Below, piece after piece: positions 1 through 10,236 of a DNA stretch of 64,000 nt (position 1 is its first letter; every line of letters starts with the position of its first letter). The notes under the pieces are model-generated. The model was not told the DNA's origin, ran no database searches, and worked only from the letters and a program-made list of their open reading frames with translations. Position numbers and translations under genes: made by a program. Source of the DNA: Methylopila jiangsuensis (GTDB taxonomy: Bacteria; Pseudomonadota; Alphaproteobacteria; Rhizobiales; Methylopilaceae); the NCBI RefSeq assembly GCF_027922305.1, contig NZ_BSFK01000013.1, positions 1 to 64,000 of the forward strand. Reading direction: 5' to 3'.

Positions 1-468
1 GTGACGGGGACGACCTACAGCGGCGACGTGCTGTTCGGCGGCAACGGCAACGACACGCTGAGCGGGCTTGGCGGCAACGACGAGCTGAACGGCGGCCGGG
101 GTGACGACACGCTGATCGGCGGAAGCGGCGCCGACATCCTTCGCGGCGGACTGGGCGCGGACACGTTCCGGTTCGTGGACAAGCCTACGTCAAGCTCCAG
201 CTTCGACACCATCGTCGACTTCGCGCATGGCGTGGACCGGATCGAGCTCGACAGCGCCGCCTTCACGGCGCTTGCGGAAGGGACGCTGTCGTCGAGCGCG
301 TTCCATCTGGGCGCCGCGGCGTCGGACTCGTCGGATCGGCTCATCTACCACAAGTCATCGGGCTCGCTGTTCTATGACGCGGACGGGACCGGCTCCATCG
401 CCGCGATCAAGATCGCGGAGCTGAGCTCGCACCCGACGCTGTCGGCGTCCGACATCTTCGTGTCGTAA
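1..468 (+). CDS. RTX (hemolysin-type calcium-binding repeat) protein, C-terminal part
   Basis: The visible 155 residues hold glycine/aspartate-rich nonapeptide repeats ([40 protein letters not shown]), followed by a roughly 100-residue tail with ADTFRF and DADGTGSI motifs as in the M10/serralysin C-terminal domain. Such repeats bind calcium, and the uncleaved C-terminus directs type I secretion. The gene is probably truncated at the window edge: the GTG at base 1 aligns with an internal valine (VTGT) of the next gene, so it need not be the start. The last 155 residues closely match the end of the downstream RTX gene, down to identical DNA over the final codons, which indicates a tandem duplication. 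The effector function of the missing N-terminus is unknown. Confidence 0.85.
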   Translation: MTGTTYSGDVLFGGNGNDTLSGLGGNDELNGGRGDDTLIGGSGADILRGGLGADTFRFVDKPTSSSSFDTIVDFAHGVDRIELDSAAFTALAEGTLSSSAFHLGAAASDSSDRLIYHKSSGSLFYDADGTGSIAAIKIAELSSHPTLSASDIFVS

Positions 469-501
469 GGGGCCGATCGGGCTCGCGCGAGCCTCGGGAG
501 T

Positions 502-535
502 GCGCCCCATGTCGGCCCAGGCCGACATGGGGCGC
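502..535. terminator. Strong inverted repeat after the first RTX gene
   Basis: There is a perfect 15-bp stem (GCGCCCCATGTCGGC and its complement) with a 4-base loop, 34 bases after the stop codon. It has no T-run, so it is a factor-assisted terminator or RNA-stabilising hairpin rather than a textbook intrinsic terminator. Confidence 0.6.
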
Positions 536-781
536 AGGGCTGGATGCCCGGCCTGTTCAGGCGGACGTTCATTTGTTTCTCGAGCCGGTAAACGTGTGTC
601 CGCCTCCTAAAACGGTGAGCGTTCGTATAAATGGCGGGCCGTCTTGAGCAAAGAGGGTTTGATTGTTACGCCTTATGAATTTGGGTGAAGTATTTTACGT
701 AGACACCGCCAGCGCGTCGCGAAATAAATCATTCCTGACGGCTCGCGCCGGCAAGGTTGGAATTTTACAGGATGGAAGGCG
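536..781 (+). promoter_or_regulatory. Leader region of the second RTX gene
   Basis: This gene-free stretch is relatively AT-rich between about 590 and 720, unlike the surrounding coding DNA, so it probably holds the promoter of the gene starting at 782. I could not pick one convincing -35/-10 pair. An AGGA about 10 bases before the ATG is the likely ribosome binding site. Confidence 0.35.
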
Positions 782-2908
782 ATGGCGACGAGGACGGGAA
801 CGAACGATCCGGAGACGTTGATCGGCACCCGCGGCGCGGACACCCTCAGCGGTCTCGGCGGCGATGACAAGCTGGTCGGCGGCCGCGGAAACGACACGCT
901 GATCGGCGGCCGCGGCGACGATCAGCTGCTGGGCGGCGCGGATCGGGACATCTTCTCGTACCGCGAACGGGGTTTCGGCGACGACGTGATCGGCGACTTC
1001 AGCGCCGGCGATCGCATCTCGCTGACCTATTTGGGCATCGGCGGTTTCAACGATCTGATGCCCTACATCACCAACACGGCGGACGGCGCCAGGATTTCGC
1101 TGCGGTGGTTTGGTTACAACGAGTCGATCCTGATCAGCGGCGTGTCGGCGAACGCGCTGAAGGCCACGGACTTCATCTTCAACACGTCGAAGGCCGCGCT
1201 CACCGTCACGGGCACGGCGGGAGACGACGTGGTCTTCGGCGGCGCCGGCAACGACACGCTGTTCGGTCTTGGCGGCCGGGACGAGCTGAACGGTGGCGCC
1301 GGCAATGACATCCTTGTCGGAGGCGCCGGCGTCGACTTCCTGCGCGGCGGGGCCGGCAAAGACATCTTCTCCTACCGCGAGCGCGGCTTCGGCAATGACG
1401 CGATCCTCGACTTCGGCTCCGGCGACCGCATCTCGCTGACCTATCTCGGCGTCAGCGACTTCGACACGCTGAAGTCCTATTTCACGGACACGCCGGAAGG
1501 CGGCACGCGCATTTCGCTGAGCTGGAACGGCTACAGCGAGACGATCCGGATCGACGGCGTTCCGTCCGCCTCGCTGAAGGCGTCGGACTTCATCTTCAAC
1601 ACGTCGGTCTCGCCGCTGACCGTCGAGGGGACCAACGCCCGGGATGTGCTGTTCGGCGGCAACGGCAAAGACACGCTGCTCGGCCTCAAGGGCCATGACG
1701 ATCTCAACGGCGGCGCCGGCAACGACATCCTGGTTGGCGGCGCGGGCGATGATCTGCTGCGCGGAGGGACCGGAGCGGACATCTTCTCCTACCGCGAGCG
1801 TGGCTTCGGCGTCGACGTGATCGACGACTTCGGCGCGCGCGACCGTATATCCCTCACCTATCTGAACGTCGGCGGCTTTGACCAGCTGAAGCCCTACATC
1901 TCCGACACGGCGGACGGCGCGAAGATCACGCTGGGCTGGGAGAACGCCGCGGAGTCGATCCTGATCAAGGGCGTGTCGGCGGCTTCGCTGACGGCGTCGG
2001 ACTTCATCTTCAACGCTTCGACCGCAGCGCTGAACGTGCGCGGCGCCGGCCGCGGCGACGTCCTGTTCGGCGGCAGGGGCGACGACACACTGTATGGCGG
2101 CGGCGGCGAGCTCAACGGCGGCGCGGGGAACGACACGCTCTACATGTCGTCCGGCGAAAACATCCTGCGCGGCGGCGCGGGCGTGGACACGTTCGTCGTT
2201 TTCGATCGTGCCTTGGGCCGTAACGTGATTGACGATTTCGAGGCGGGAGAGCGCATCTCGGTCGCGAAGCTGAACGTCGGCGACTTCGACACGCTGAAGC
2301 CCTACATGACCGACACGCCCGGCGGAACGCTGATCACGCTCGGCTGGCACGGCCTGCGCGAGTCGATCCTGGTGAAGGACATCCCGATCGATCTGCTGAC
2401 GGCGTCGGACTTCATCTTCAACACGTCCTCCGCCGCTCTGAACGTCACCGGCACGAAAAACGTCGACATCCTGTTCGGCGGTGACGGCGACGACAAGCTG
2501 AGGGGCTATGAGGGCGCGGACGAGCTGAACGGCGGCCGGGGCGACGACATCCTGAACGGCGGCGCCGGGGCGGACGTGCTGCGTGGCGGACAGGGCGCCG
2601 ACACCTTCCGGTTCTCGGACATTCCGACGGGCGCGGCGCAAGCCGACACGGTCGCGGACTTCGAGCACGGCGTCGACCGGCTCGATTTCGACGGCGCGGT
2701 GTTCACAGGGCTTGCGGCGGGAGCGCTGGCGGCGAGCGCGTTCCATCTGGGAACGGCGGCGGCGGACGCCGCCGACCGCCTGATCTATGACGGCGCGTCG
2801 GGCTCGCTGCTCTACGACGCGGACGGGACCGGCTCCATCGCCGCGATCAAGATCGCGACGCTCACCTCGAACCCGACGCTGTCGGCGTCCGACATCTTCG
2901 TGTCGTAA
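782..2908 (+). CDS. Large RTX calcium-binding protein with four internal 138-residue repeats
   Basis: This 708-residue protein consists of RTX nonapeptide blocks (GGxGxDxL) separated by roughly 100-residue spacers, ending in the same M10-type tail as the preceding gene. The spacer cassette (SYRERGFG, DRISLTYL, FIFNTS) occurs three times nearly intact and once diverged. No protease, lipase or lectin domain is visible and there is no N-terminal signal peptide, which fits type I secretion through the C-terminus. The likely role is an extracellular or surface calcium-folded protein, possibly matrix or adhesin. No type I secretion genes lie in the window. The ATG at 782 leads straight into the first repeat block. 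Confidence 0.85.
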   Translation: MATRTGTNDPETLIGTRGADTLSGLGGDDKLVGGRGNDTLIGGRGDDQLLGGADRDIFSYRERGFGDDVIGDFSAGDRISLTYLGIGGFNDLMPYITNTADGARISLRWFGYNESILISGVSANALKATDFIFNTSKAALTVTGTAGDDVVFGGAGNDTLFGLGGRDELNGGAGNDILVGGAGVDFLRGGAGKDIFSYRERGFGNDAILDFGSGDRISLTYLGVSDFDTLKSYFTDTPEGGTRISLSWNGYSETIRIDGVPSASLKASDFIFNTSVSPLTVEGTNARDVLFGGNGKDTLLGLKGHDDLNGGAGNDILVGGAGDDLLRGGTGADIFSYRERGFGVDVIDDFGARDRISLTYLNVGGFDQLKPYISDTADGAKITLGWENAAESILIKGVSAASLTASDFIFNASTAALNVRGAGRGDVLFGGRGDDTLYGGGGELNGGAGNDTLYMSSGENILRGGAGVDTFVVFDRALGRNVIDDFEAGERISVAKLNVGDFDTLKPYMTDTPGGTLITLGWHGLRESILVKDIPIDLLTASDFIFNTSSAALNVTGTKNVDILFGGDGDDKLRGYEGADELNGGRGDDILNGGAGADVLRGGQGADTFRFSDIPTGAAQADTVADFEHGVDRLDFDGAVFTGLAAGALAASAFHLGTAAADAADRLIYDGASGSLLYDADGTGSIAAIKIATLTSNPTLSASDIFVS
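950..2602 (+). repeat. Tandem intragenic repeat, four units of about 414 bp
   Basis: Equivalent codons recur at 950, 1364, 1781, 2189 and 2603, giving units of 414, 417, 408 and 414 bp. The first three share the SYRERGFG spacer opening. The fourth has VVFDRALG in its place and a shortened repeat block before it. All units stay in frame. Confidence 0.85.
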
Positions 2909-2912
2909 GGTT

Positions 2913-2956
2913 GCGCGGACGACGGGCGCGGTCTCGGCCGCGCCCGTCGTCCGCGC
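2913..2956. terminator. Bidirectional terminator-like hairpin between convergent genes
   Basis: A perfect 19-bp GC-rich stem with a 6-base loop lies 5 bases after the RTX stop and 13 bases before the end of the convergent ATPase gene. It can fold on either strand. There is no clear T-run. Confidence 0.7.
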
Positions 2957-2969
2957 GGTTATGGGCGCG

Positions 2970-4127
<1,158 letters not shown>

Positions 4128-4228
4128 GACGAGGTTGTAGCCCGTCGGCGGCGCGCCGTCAGCGCCCGCCCTTGACCCGCCGGTCCCCGCCGCTAGCCTC
4201 TCGGCCCCATCGAGAGCCCGGAGCGCGC

Positions 4229-4996
4229 ATGTCCGCCGAGATCGTCCTCATTCCCTGCCTCAGCGACAACTACGCCGTGCTGCTGGCCGATTCCGCGTCG
4301 AACGCCGTGGTCCTGGTGGACGCGCCGGAGGCGGGGCCGATTCTGGAGGCGCTGGACGCCCGCGGCTGGGCGCTGACCCATGTGCTCATCACCCACAAGC
4401 ACGCCGACCACATCGACGGCCTGCCGGCCCTGATCGAGCGTTTTCACCCGCAGGTGTTCGGCCCGAAGGCGGAAGCGGACGCCATTCCGGGCCTCGACGT
4501 CCAGCTCGCCGAGGGCGACGTGGCGGAGGCGGGGCCGTGGCGGTTCGAGGTGATCGCGACGCCCGGCCACACCAGGGGCCACATCGTCTATCACGAGCCC
4601 CGCGAGGGCTGGCTGTTCGCCGGCGACACCCTGTTCGTCATGGGCTGCGGCCGGCTGTTCGAGGACACGCCGGAGGCCATGTGGCGCTCGCTGTCGAAGC
4701 TCGCGGCGCTGCCGGCGGAGACGCGGGTGTGGTGCGGCCACGAGTACACGCTCTCCAACGCCAGGTTCTCGGCGGGCGTGCTGCCGGAGGATTCCGCCGT
4801 CGCCTCCCGGCTCGCCCAGATCGAGCGCAAGCGCGCGGCGGGCGAGCCCACCGTGCCGAGCACCATCGGCGCGGAGCGGGCCACCAACCTGTTCCTGCGC
4901 GCAGGCGAGGACCGGGTGGCGGCGGCGCTGGGCCTCGCGGGCGGCGATCCGGCCGCGATCTTCGCGGCGCTGCGCGAGCGGAAGAACCGGGGATGA
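4229..4996 (+). CDS. gloB: Hydroxyacylglutathione hydrolase (glyoxalase II)
   Basis: Glyoxalase II hydrolyses S-D-lactoylglutathione to D-lactate and glutathione, the second step of methylglyoxal detoxification in the cytoplasm. The 255-residue protein has the metallo-beta-lactamase motif THKHADH at residues 55-61, then GHTRGH, FAGDTLF and the C-terminal RATNLFLR typical of GloB. The length matches the family (about 250-258). The start is the ATG giving MSAEIVLIPCLSDNYAV, the usual GloB N-terminus; an in-frame start 19 codons upstream adds only unconserved residues. It overlaps the next gene by four bases (ATGA), indicating translational coupling. Confidence 0.93.
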   Translation: MSAEIVLIPCLSDNYAVLLADSASNAVVLVDAPEAGPILEALDARGWALTHVLITHKHADHIDGLPALIERFHPQVFGPKAEADAIPGLDVQLAEGDVAEAGPWRFEVIATPGHTRGHIVYHEPREGWLFAGDTLFVMGCGRLFEDTPEAMWRSLSKLAALPAETRVWCGHEYTLSNARFSAGVLPEDSAVASRLAQIERKRAAGEPTVPSTIGAERATNLFLRAGEDRVAAALGLAGGDPAAIFAALRERKNRG

Positions 4997-5430
4997 CGGC
5001 CGCCCTCGACGCGGACGGGATCGTCGCGCTGCTGGGACTGGAGCCGCACCCGGAAGGCGGCTTCTACCGGGAGACGTTCCGCGATCCCGCGACGGACGCC
5101 GCCGGCCGCTCCCGCTCCACCTGCATCTATTTCCTGCTGAAGGCCGGCCAGTCGTCGCACTGGCACCGGGTGGACGCGGTGGAGACCTGGCACCACTACG
5201 CCGGCGCTCCGCTGGAGCTTGGCCTGTCCACGGGCGAGGGCGTGGAGCGCCTCCGCCTCGGCGTCGATCTCGCCGCTGGCGAGCGGCCGCAGGCGGTCGT
5301 GCCGGAAGGCTGGTGGCAGGCGGGGCGCACGCTGGGCGACTGGACGCTTGTGGGCTGCACGGTGGCCCCCGCCTTCGACTTCGCCGGCTTCGAGCTGGCC
5401 CCGCCCGGCTGGGCGCCCGCGGGCGCCTGA
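4993..5430 (+). CDS. Cupin family protein, DUF985
   Basis: A 145-residue cupin of the DUF985 (YML079-like) family. Diagnostic stretches are LEPHPEGGFYRETFRD near the N-terminus, SRSTCIYFLL and the SSHWHRVDAVETWHHYAG core strand, then VPEGWWQAG and VGCTVAPAFDFAGFEL at the end. The fold is a small beta-barrel that may bind a metal or sugar-like ligand, but no enzymatic role is firmly known. Its start overlaps the gloB stop by four bases, so the two genes form one transcription unit. Confidence 0.85.
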   Translation: MTAALDADGIVALLGLEPHPEGGFYRETFRDPATDAAGRSRSTCIYFLLKAGQSSHWHRVDAVETWHHYAGAPLELGLSTGEGVERLRLGVDLAAGERPQAVVPEGWWQAGRTLGDWTLVGCTVAPAFDFAGFELAPPGWAPAGA

Positions 5431-5447
5431 CGACGCTCGGAGCAAGC

Positions 5448-5485
5448 CGTCAGGCTCGAGCGTGTCCCACAGGTGTCCGGTCTGG
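5448..5485 (+). repeat. Dispersed intergenic repeat, copy A (degenerate)
   Basis: It begins CGTCAGGCTCGAGCGTGTCC. It resembles three other intergenic segments in this window (14368-14417, 26419-26473, 63486-63537), which share a CGTCAkGCCCGnGC-like opening and a CCTCGGGC/CATGGCGC-like middle. Confidence 0.45.
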
Positions 5486-5522
5486 CGTTCTGTCGATCGC
5501 GCGGTCTTTGCTGGGCTCATCG

Positions 5523-5599
5523 CTCCCCCTCACCCGGCCCTTCGGGCCGACCTCTCCCCGGCGGCGAGAGGTCGGCCCGAAGGGCCGGGTGAGGGGGAG
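5523..5599. repeat. Perfect 34-bp palindrome (REP-like element)
   Basis: Two perfect 34-base inverted arms (starting CTCCCCCTCACCCGGCCCTT) are separated by a 9-base loop. It lies between convergent genes (the DUF985 cupin and the RND permease). The CCCTCACCCGGCCC...GGGTGAGGG type is familiar as an intergenic palindrome in many proteobacteria. It may act as a bidirectional terminator or REP element. Confidence 0.75.
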
Positions 5600-5698
5600 A
5601 ATGGCGTCACGATCAAGCTGTGCGGGGCCGGACAGTGATGACGCAAGCCCGGGCCTGACCGCCTGGATCGAGCGCCTCAGCCGCTCCTCGACGCCACG

Positions 5699-8600
5699 TC
5701 ACTCCGCCGGGGCGAGCTTGCCCTCGGGCGTGGCGCCTTCGGCGAGCTTGTCCCGCGCCAGCGCCCGGCAGGCCACATAGAACAGCGGCGTGTAGATCAG
5801 GCCGAAGATCGTGACCCCGATCATGCCGTAGAACACGGAGGTTCCGAGCGACTGGCGCATCTCGGCGCCGGCGCCCGTGGCGAGCGCCAGCGGCAGCACG
5901 CCGAGGATGAAGGCGAGCGAGGTCATCAGGATCGGCCGCAGGCGGGTCTTGGCGGCCTCGATCGCGGCGCGGGCGCGGCCCTGTCCGCGCTCCTCGTTCT
6001 GCTTGGCGAACTCCACGATCAGGATCGCGTTCTTGGCCGCGAGCCCGATCAGCACCACGAAGCCCGCCTGAGCCAGGATGTCGACCGGCATGCCGCGCAT
6101 ATTGAGCCCCGACACCGCCGCCAGCAGGCACATGGGCACGATCAGGATGATGGCGAGCGGCAGCGTCCAGCTCTCGTACTGGGCGGCCAGCAGCAGGAAC
6201 ACCAGCAGCACCGAGGCCGCGAACAGGTAAAGCCCCGCGCTGCCGGCGAGCTTCTCCTGCAGGCTGAGCTCGGTCCATTCGAAGCCGAAGCCGGGCGGCA
6301 GCGTCTCCGCCGCCACCTGCTCCATGGCGGTCATGGCGTCTCCGGACGAGAAGCCGGGAGCCGCGGAGCCTTGAATCTCCGCCGCCTGGAACAGGTTGTA
6401 GCGCGGCACGCGGTAGGCGCCGGTGATCTCGCTGAAGCTCGCGACCGAACTCAGCGGCACCATCTCGCCGCTGTCGCTGCGGGTGCGGTAGCGGCCGATG
6501 GCGTCCACGTCCTGCCGGAACGGCCCGTCCGCCTGCGCCGCCACCCGGTAGGTGCGGCCGAGCAGGTTGAAGTCGTTCACATAGGCCGAGCCCAGATAGA
6601 CCTCGAGCGTCTCGAACACCCGGTCGGCCGGCACGCCGATCATCTCCGCCTTCACGCGGTCGATGTCGGCGAAGATCTTGGGCGTGCCGGTGTCGAACGG
6701 CGTGAACGCGCGCGCCAGCTCCGGCCGTGCGTTTGCGGCGGCGACCAGCTCGTTCGCGACCGCCGCGATCTCCTCAGCCGAGGCGCCGCGTTCGCTGGTC
6801 ACCATCATCTTGAAGCCGCCGGTGGAGCCGATGCCCCGCACCGAGGGCGGCAGCACGGTCACGATCTGCGCGTCCTGGATGTCGGCGAGCGCGGCGGTGA
6901 CCTTCGCCCGCATGGTCGCCAGATCGAGGCCCTTGGCGGCGCGCTCCTCATGGGGCCGCAGCACGGTGAAGACGCGGCCCACGTTGGAGGCGTTGGAGCC
7001 GGTGGCGCCGTCGATGCCGCTGCTCGACACCGCGACCTGCACGCCGTCGAGCCGCTTCAGCCGCTCGGCGATCTCCACCACCACGGCGTCGGTGCGCTCC
7101 AGCGCCGCGCCCGGCGGCAGGCGCACGATCGAGACCAGCAGCGACTGGTCCTGATCGGGAATGAAGCCGGTGGGCGCGCGCATGAGCTGCCAGCCGGCGA
7201 GGCCCACCAGCCCGAGATAGGCCGCGAGCGCCAGCGCCGACACCCGCAGCAGCCGCGCGGTGAGCTTTCCGTAGCGGTCCGACAGCCAGTCGAAGCCGCG
7301 GTTGAAGCGGCGGAAGAACCACTGCAGCGCCCGCGCCGGCCAGAACCGCGACCGCGCCGCCTCGCCATGGGCGTGCGGCTTCAGCAGGATGGCGCAGAGC
7401 GCCGGCGACAAAGTGAGCGAGACGAAGGCCGAGATCAGGGTCGCGACCGAGATGGTGATGGCGAACTGCTCGAAGAACTGGCCCGGAATGCCGGGCATCA
7501 GCGCGGACGGCGCGAACACCGCCATCAGCACCAGCGCGATGGCGATCAGCGCCACGCCCACCTCGTCCATGGTGACGTGGGCGGCCTGTTTCGGCGTCAG
7601 GCCGTTCTCCAGGTTCCGCTCCACGTTCTCGACCACGATGATGGCGTCGTCGACCACGATGCCGATGGCGAGCACCAGTCCGAGCAGGGAGATGGTGTTG
7701 AGCGAGTAGCCGAAGGCGGCGAGCGCCGCGAAGGTGCCCACCAGCGACACCGGGATCGCCACGATCGGCACGATCGCCGCGCGCCAGCGCTGCAGGAACA
7801 GCAGCACCACCAGCGCCACCAGGATCACCGCCTCGATGATGGTGGCGTAGACCGCGTGCACCGAGGCCGAGACGAAGCGGGTGGGGTCGAAGTTGATGGC
7901 GTATTCGATCCCCGGCGGGAAATCCTTCGCGAGCTCCGCCATGGTGGCCCGCACTTCGTCGGCGGTGGCGAGCGCGTTGCCGCCCGGAAGCTGGAACACG
8001 CCGACGCCGACGCCCGGCGCGTCGTTGATGTAGGTGCGGTCGGTGACGGTCTGGCTCGCGATCTCCACCCGCGCCACGTCGCGCACGCGGGTCACGCGGC
8101 CGTTCTCGCTCTTGATCACGATGGCGCCGAACTGCGCCGGATCGGTGAGGCGTCCCAGCGCCTCCACGTTGAGCTGGTAGGCGCGGGAGGTGGCGGTGGG
8201 CGGCTGGTTGACCACGCCCGCGGAAATCTGCGCGTTCTGGGCCCTGAGCGCCGCCACGATCTCGCCGGCGGTCAGGTTGCGCGCCGCCGCCTTGTCCGGG
8301 TCGAGCCAGATCACCATGGACAGGTCCTGCGCGCCCAGCATGCGCACGTCGCCCACGCCCTCGATGCGGGCGAGCCGGTCGCGGATCGCGAGGTTGACGT
8401 AGTTCGAGACGTAGAGCTGGTCGCGGGAGCCGTCGGGCGAGCGCATGTGCACGGCGAGCAGCAGGTCCGGCGAGGACTTGCGCACGGTTAGCCCCTGCCG
8501 CGACACGGATTCCGGCAGGCGCGGCAGGGCCAGCGACAGCCGGTTCTGAACCAGCACCTGGGCCTTGTCGAGGTCGGTCCCGAGCTTGAAGGTGACGGTG

Positions 8601-8875
8601 GTTGTGAGCTGGCCGTCGCCGGTGGCCTGGGAGGACATGTAGAGCATGTCCTCGACGCCGTTGATCTGCTGCTCGATCGGCGTCGCCACCGTGTCGCTCA
8701 CCACCTGCGCCGAGGCGCCCGGATAGTTGGCGCGGATGACCACCGTCGGCGGCACGATCTCCGGATATTGCGACAGCGGCAGCGAGAAGAAGCTCGCCGC
8801 GCCGATCAGCGTGATCAGGATCGACAGCACCACCGCGAAGATCGGCCGGTCGATGCAGAAATGCGCAAGCCGCAT
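5699..8875 (-). CDS. RND multidrug efflux transporter, HAE1 family inner-membrane permease
   Basis: This 1058-residue AcrB/MexF-type proton-driven pump opens with RPIFAVVLSILITLIG and SLPLSQYPEIVPPTV. It carries the charged TM4 motif GIVVDDAIIVVENVERNLE, whose paired aspartates relay protons, and the periplasmic GFIPDQDQSLL motif. The second half repeats the TM bundle (VLIGLAAKNAILIVEFAKQ). The length is typical for HAE1 pumps. It follows the adaptor gene by 13 bases in the same operon. No outer-membrane factor is present, so it probably recruits a TolC-like protein encoded elsewhere. Substrates cannot be predicted; no regulator gene is adjacent. Confidence 0.93.
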   Translation of the reverse strand: MRLAHFCIDRPIFAVVLSILITLIGAASFFSLPLSQYPEIVPPTVVIRANYPGASAQVVSDTVATPIEQQINGVEDMLYMSSQATGDGQLTTTVTFKLGTDLDKAQVLVQNRLSLALPRLPESVSRQGLTVRKSSPDLLLAVHMRSPDGSRDQLYVSNYVNLAIRDRLARIEGVGDVRMLGAQDLSMVIWLDPDKAAARNLTAGEIVAALRAQNAQISAGVVNQPPTATSRAYQLNVEALGRLTDPAQFGAIVIKSENGRVTRVRDVARVEIASQTVTDRTYINDAPGVGVGVFQLPGGNALATADEVRATMAELAKDFPPGIEYAINFDPTRFVSASVHAVYATIIEAVILVALVVLLFLQRWRAAIVPIVAIPVSLVGTFAALAAFGYSLNTISLLGLVLAIGIVVDDAIIVVENVERNLENGLTPKQAAHVTMDEVGVALIAIALVLMAVFAPSALMPGIPGQFFEQFAITISVATLISAFVSLTLSPALCAILLKPHAHGEAARSRFWPARALQWFFRRFNRGFDWLSDRYGKLTARLLRVSALALAAYLGLVGLAGWQLMRAPTGFIPDQDQSLLVSIVRLPPGAALERTDAVVVEIAERLKRLDGVQVAVSSSGIDGATGSNASNVGRVFTVLRPHEERAAKGLDLATMRAKVTAALADIQDAQIVTVLPPSVRGIGSTGGFKMMVTSERGASAEEIAAVANELVAAANARPELARAFTPFDTGTPKIFADIDRVKAEMIGVPADRVFETLEVYLGSAYVNDFNLLGRTYRVAAQADGPFRQDVDAIGRYRTRSDSGEMVPLSSVASFSEITGAYRVPRYNLFQAAEIQGSAAPGFSSGDAMTAMEQVAAETLPPGFGFEWTELSLQEKLAGSAGLYLFAASVLLVFLLLAAQYESWTLPLAIILIVPMCLLAAVSGLNMRGMPVDILAQAGFVVLIGLAAKNAILIVEFAKQNEERGQGRARAAIEAAKTRLRPILMTSLAFILGVLPLALATGAGAEMRQSLGTSVFYGMIGVTIFGLIYTPLFYVACRALARDKLAEGATPEGKLAPAE

Positions 8876-8888
8876 CGGCGTCGCCTCG

Positions 8889-10058
8889 TCAGCTTGCGGG
8901 CGGGGCCGCGGGGTCGATGGCGCCCGGCTGGGGCCGCACGGTCGCGCCGACGCGGGCCTGCATCAGGCCCTTGATCACCACGCGGTCGGTCTTCTCCAGT
9001 CCGTCGCGGATCACGATCAGTCCGTCCGGCTGCACCGGCCCCGGCCGCACCTGACGCTGCCGCACCACGTTCTTCTCGTCGACCACGCGCACCACCTTCT
9101 CGATCTGGTCGCTGAGCACGGCGCTCTCGGGCACCAGCAGCGCCTCGTAGGCCTCGCCGCGGGGGGCGCGCACCCGGCCGAACTGGCCCGGCGTCAGCGC
9201 CCCGTCGGCGTTCTGGAAGGTGGCGCGGGCGCGGATGGTGCCGGAGCCGGTCTGCAGGCGGTTGTCGAGGAAGTCGAGCGCGCCCTGGCGCGGCCAGCCC
9301 TCCTCGCCGTCCCGGCGGGCGCTGACCGGCAGCCCCTGGGTCGCCCGCGCCGCGCCGCCCACCTGCCGCTGGCGGGCGAGCAGGTCGCCTTCGGAGATGT
9401 CGAACACGAAATAGAGCGGGTCTTCGGCGAGCACGGTGGTCAGCACCGTGGAGGCGCCGTCGCCCACCACCAGATTGCCGATGTCGATCCGCCGGTCGGA
9501 GGCGCGGCCCTTCACCGGCGAGCGCACCTCGGTGAACTCCAGATCGAGCCGGGCGCGGGCGACGGCGGCTTCGGCGGCCTTGAGCGTCGCGTCCGCCGCC
9601 TGCCGCTGCTGGACCCGCTGCTCGTGGGTCGCGACCGAGATGTTGGAGCTGGTGACGAGCTTCTGGCTGCGCTCGGCGTCGGCCTCGGCGAAGGCGAGCT
9701 GGGCCCTGGCGCCGGCGAGCTGGGCCTCGGCCTGGGCCAGCGCGGTCTGGTAGGGGCGCTTGTCGATGACGAACAGCACCTGTCCCGCCTCCACCAGCGC
9801 GCCGTCGGTGAAGTTGATCTCGGTGAGATAGCCCGACACCCGCGGGCGCACCTCGACGGTGGCGGTGGGCTCGAACCGGCCGGTGAACTCGTCATAATCG
9901 GTCACCTGCCGCACCAGCGGCGTGGCCACCGTCACCGCCGGCGGGGGAGGGGCCGCGGTCTGGGCGGTGGAGGAGCCGCCGCGCCCGAGGCCGTAGACGG
10001 CGGCCGCCCCCGCCAAAGCCACGACGCAGAGCGCTCCGAGGACGCGAACCGTCCGCAT
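8889..10058 (-). CDS. RND efflux periplasmic adaptor (membrane fusion protein)
   Basis: A 389-residue HlyD/AcrA-family adaptor linking the RND pump to an outer-membrane channel. It has an N-terminal membrane anchor (VLGALCVVALAGAAAVYG), the first half of the lipoyl domain (VEVRPRVSGYLTEINF), an alpha-hairpin rich in Ala/Gln (TALAQAEAQLAGARAQL), the second lipoyl half (FTEVRSPVKGRAS) and a beta-barrel region. No clear lipobox precedes a mature cysteine, so the anchor is probably a transmembrane helix. I chose the ATG at 10058 because a GGGAGG lies 8 bases upstream; the TTG at 10073 overlaps that ribosome binding site. It is the first gene of the operon with the permease. Confidence 0.9.
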   Translation of the reverse strand: MRTVRVLGALCVVALAGAAAVYGLGRGGSSTAQTAAPPPPAVTVATPLVRQVTDYDEFTGRFEPTATVEVRPRVSGYLTEINFTDGALVEAGQVLFVIDKRPYQTALAQAEAQLAGARAQLAFAEADAERSQKLVTSSNISVATHEQRVQQRQAADATLKAAEAAVARARLDLEFTEVRSPVKGRASDRRIDIGNLVVGDGASTVLTTVLAEDPLYFVFDISEGDLLARQRQVGGAARATQGLPVSARRDGEEGWPRQGALDFLDNRLQTGSGTIRARATFQNADGALTPGQFGRVRAPRGEAYEALLVPESAVLSDQIEKVVRVVDEKNVVRQRQVRPGPVQPDGLIVIRDGLEKTDRVVIKGLMQARVGATVRPQPGAIDPAAPPAS

Positions 10059-10236
10059 GCGACAGCCTCCCAAGCTCGCGCGGGCGGGGGGCCGCGCCGA
10101 TACGAAAGTAGATGATCGCGCGAAAAGACGAGATCACGATGTCGTCGCTGAAACGCGACATTGGGTCTCGACCTTGGTCCCGGGCGCGCCTAGCTGAAGG
10201 GCCGTCCCTTGATCTCTGCATCCGCGAGGCGCCGTT

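Noticed and set aside
695-2746. 683-codon minus-strand frame opposite the RTX gene
   Set aside because: Low-complexity valine/arginine-rich translation mirroring RTX repeats; no start signal; the RTX frame has clear motifs.
6371-8491. 706-codon plus-strand frame across the RND permease
   Set aside because: Histidine/arginine/alanine-rich shadow of a well-conserved AcrB-type gene.
10139-10161. ATGTCG-N11-CGACAT inverted repeat between the RND operon and selO as an efflux repressor site
   Set aside because: Arms of only 6 bp in GC-rich DNA and no adjacent regulator gene; chance occurrence is likely.
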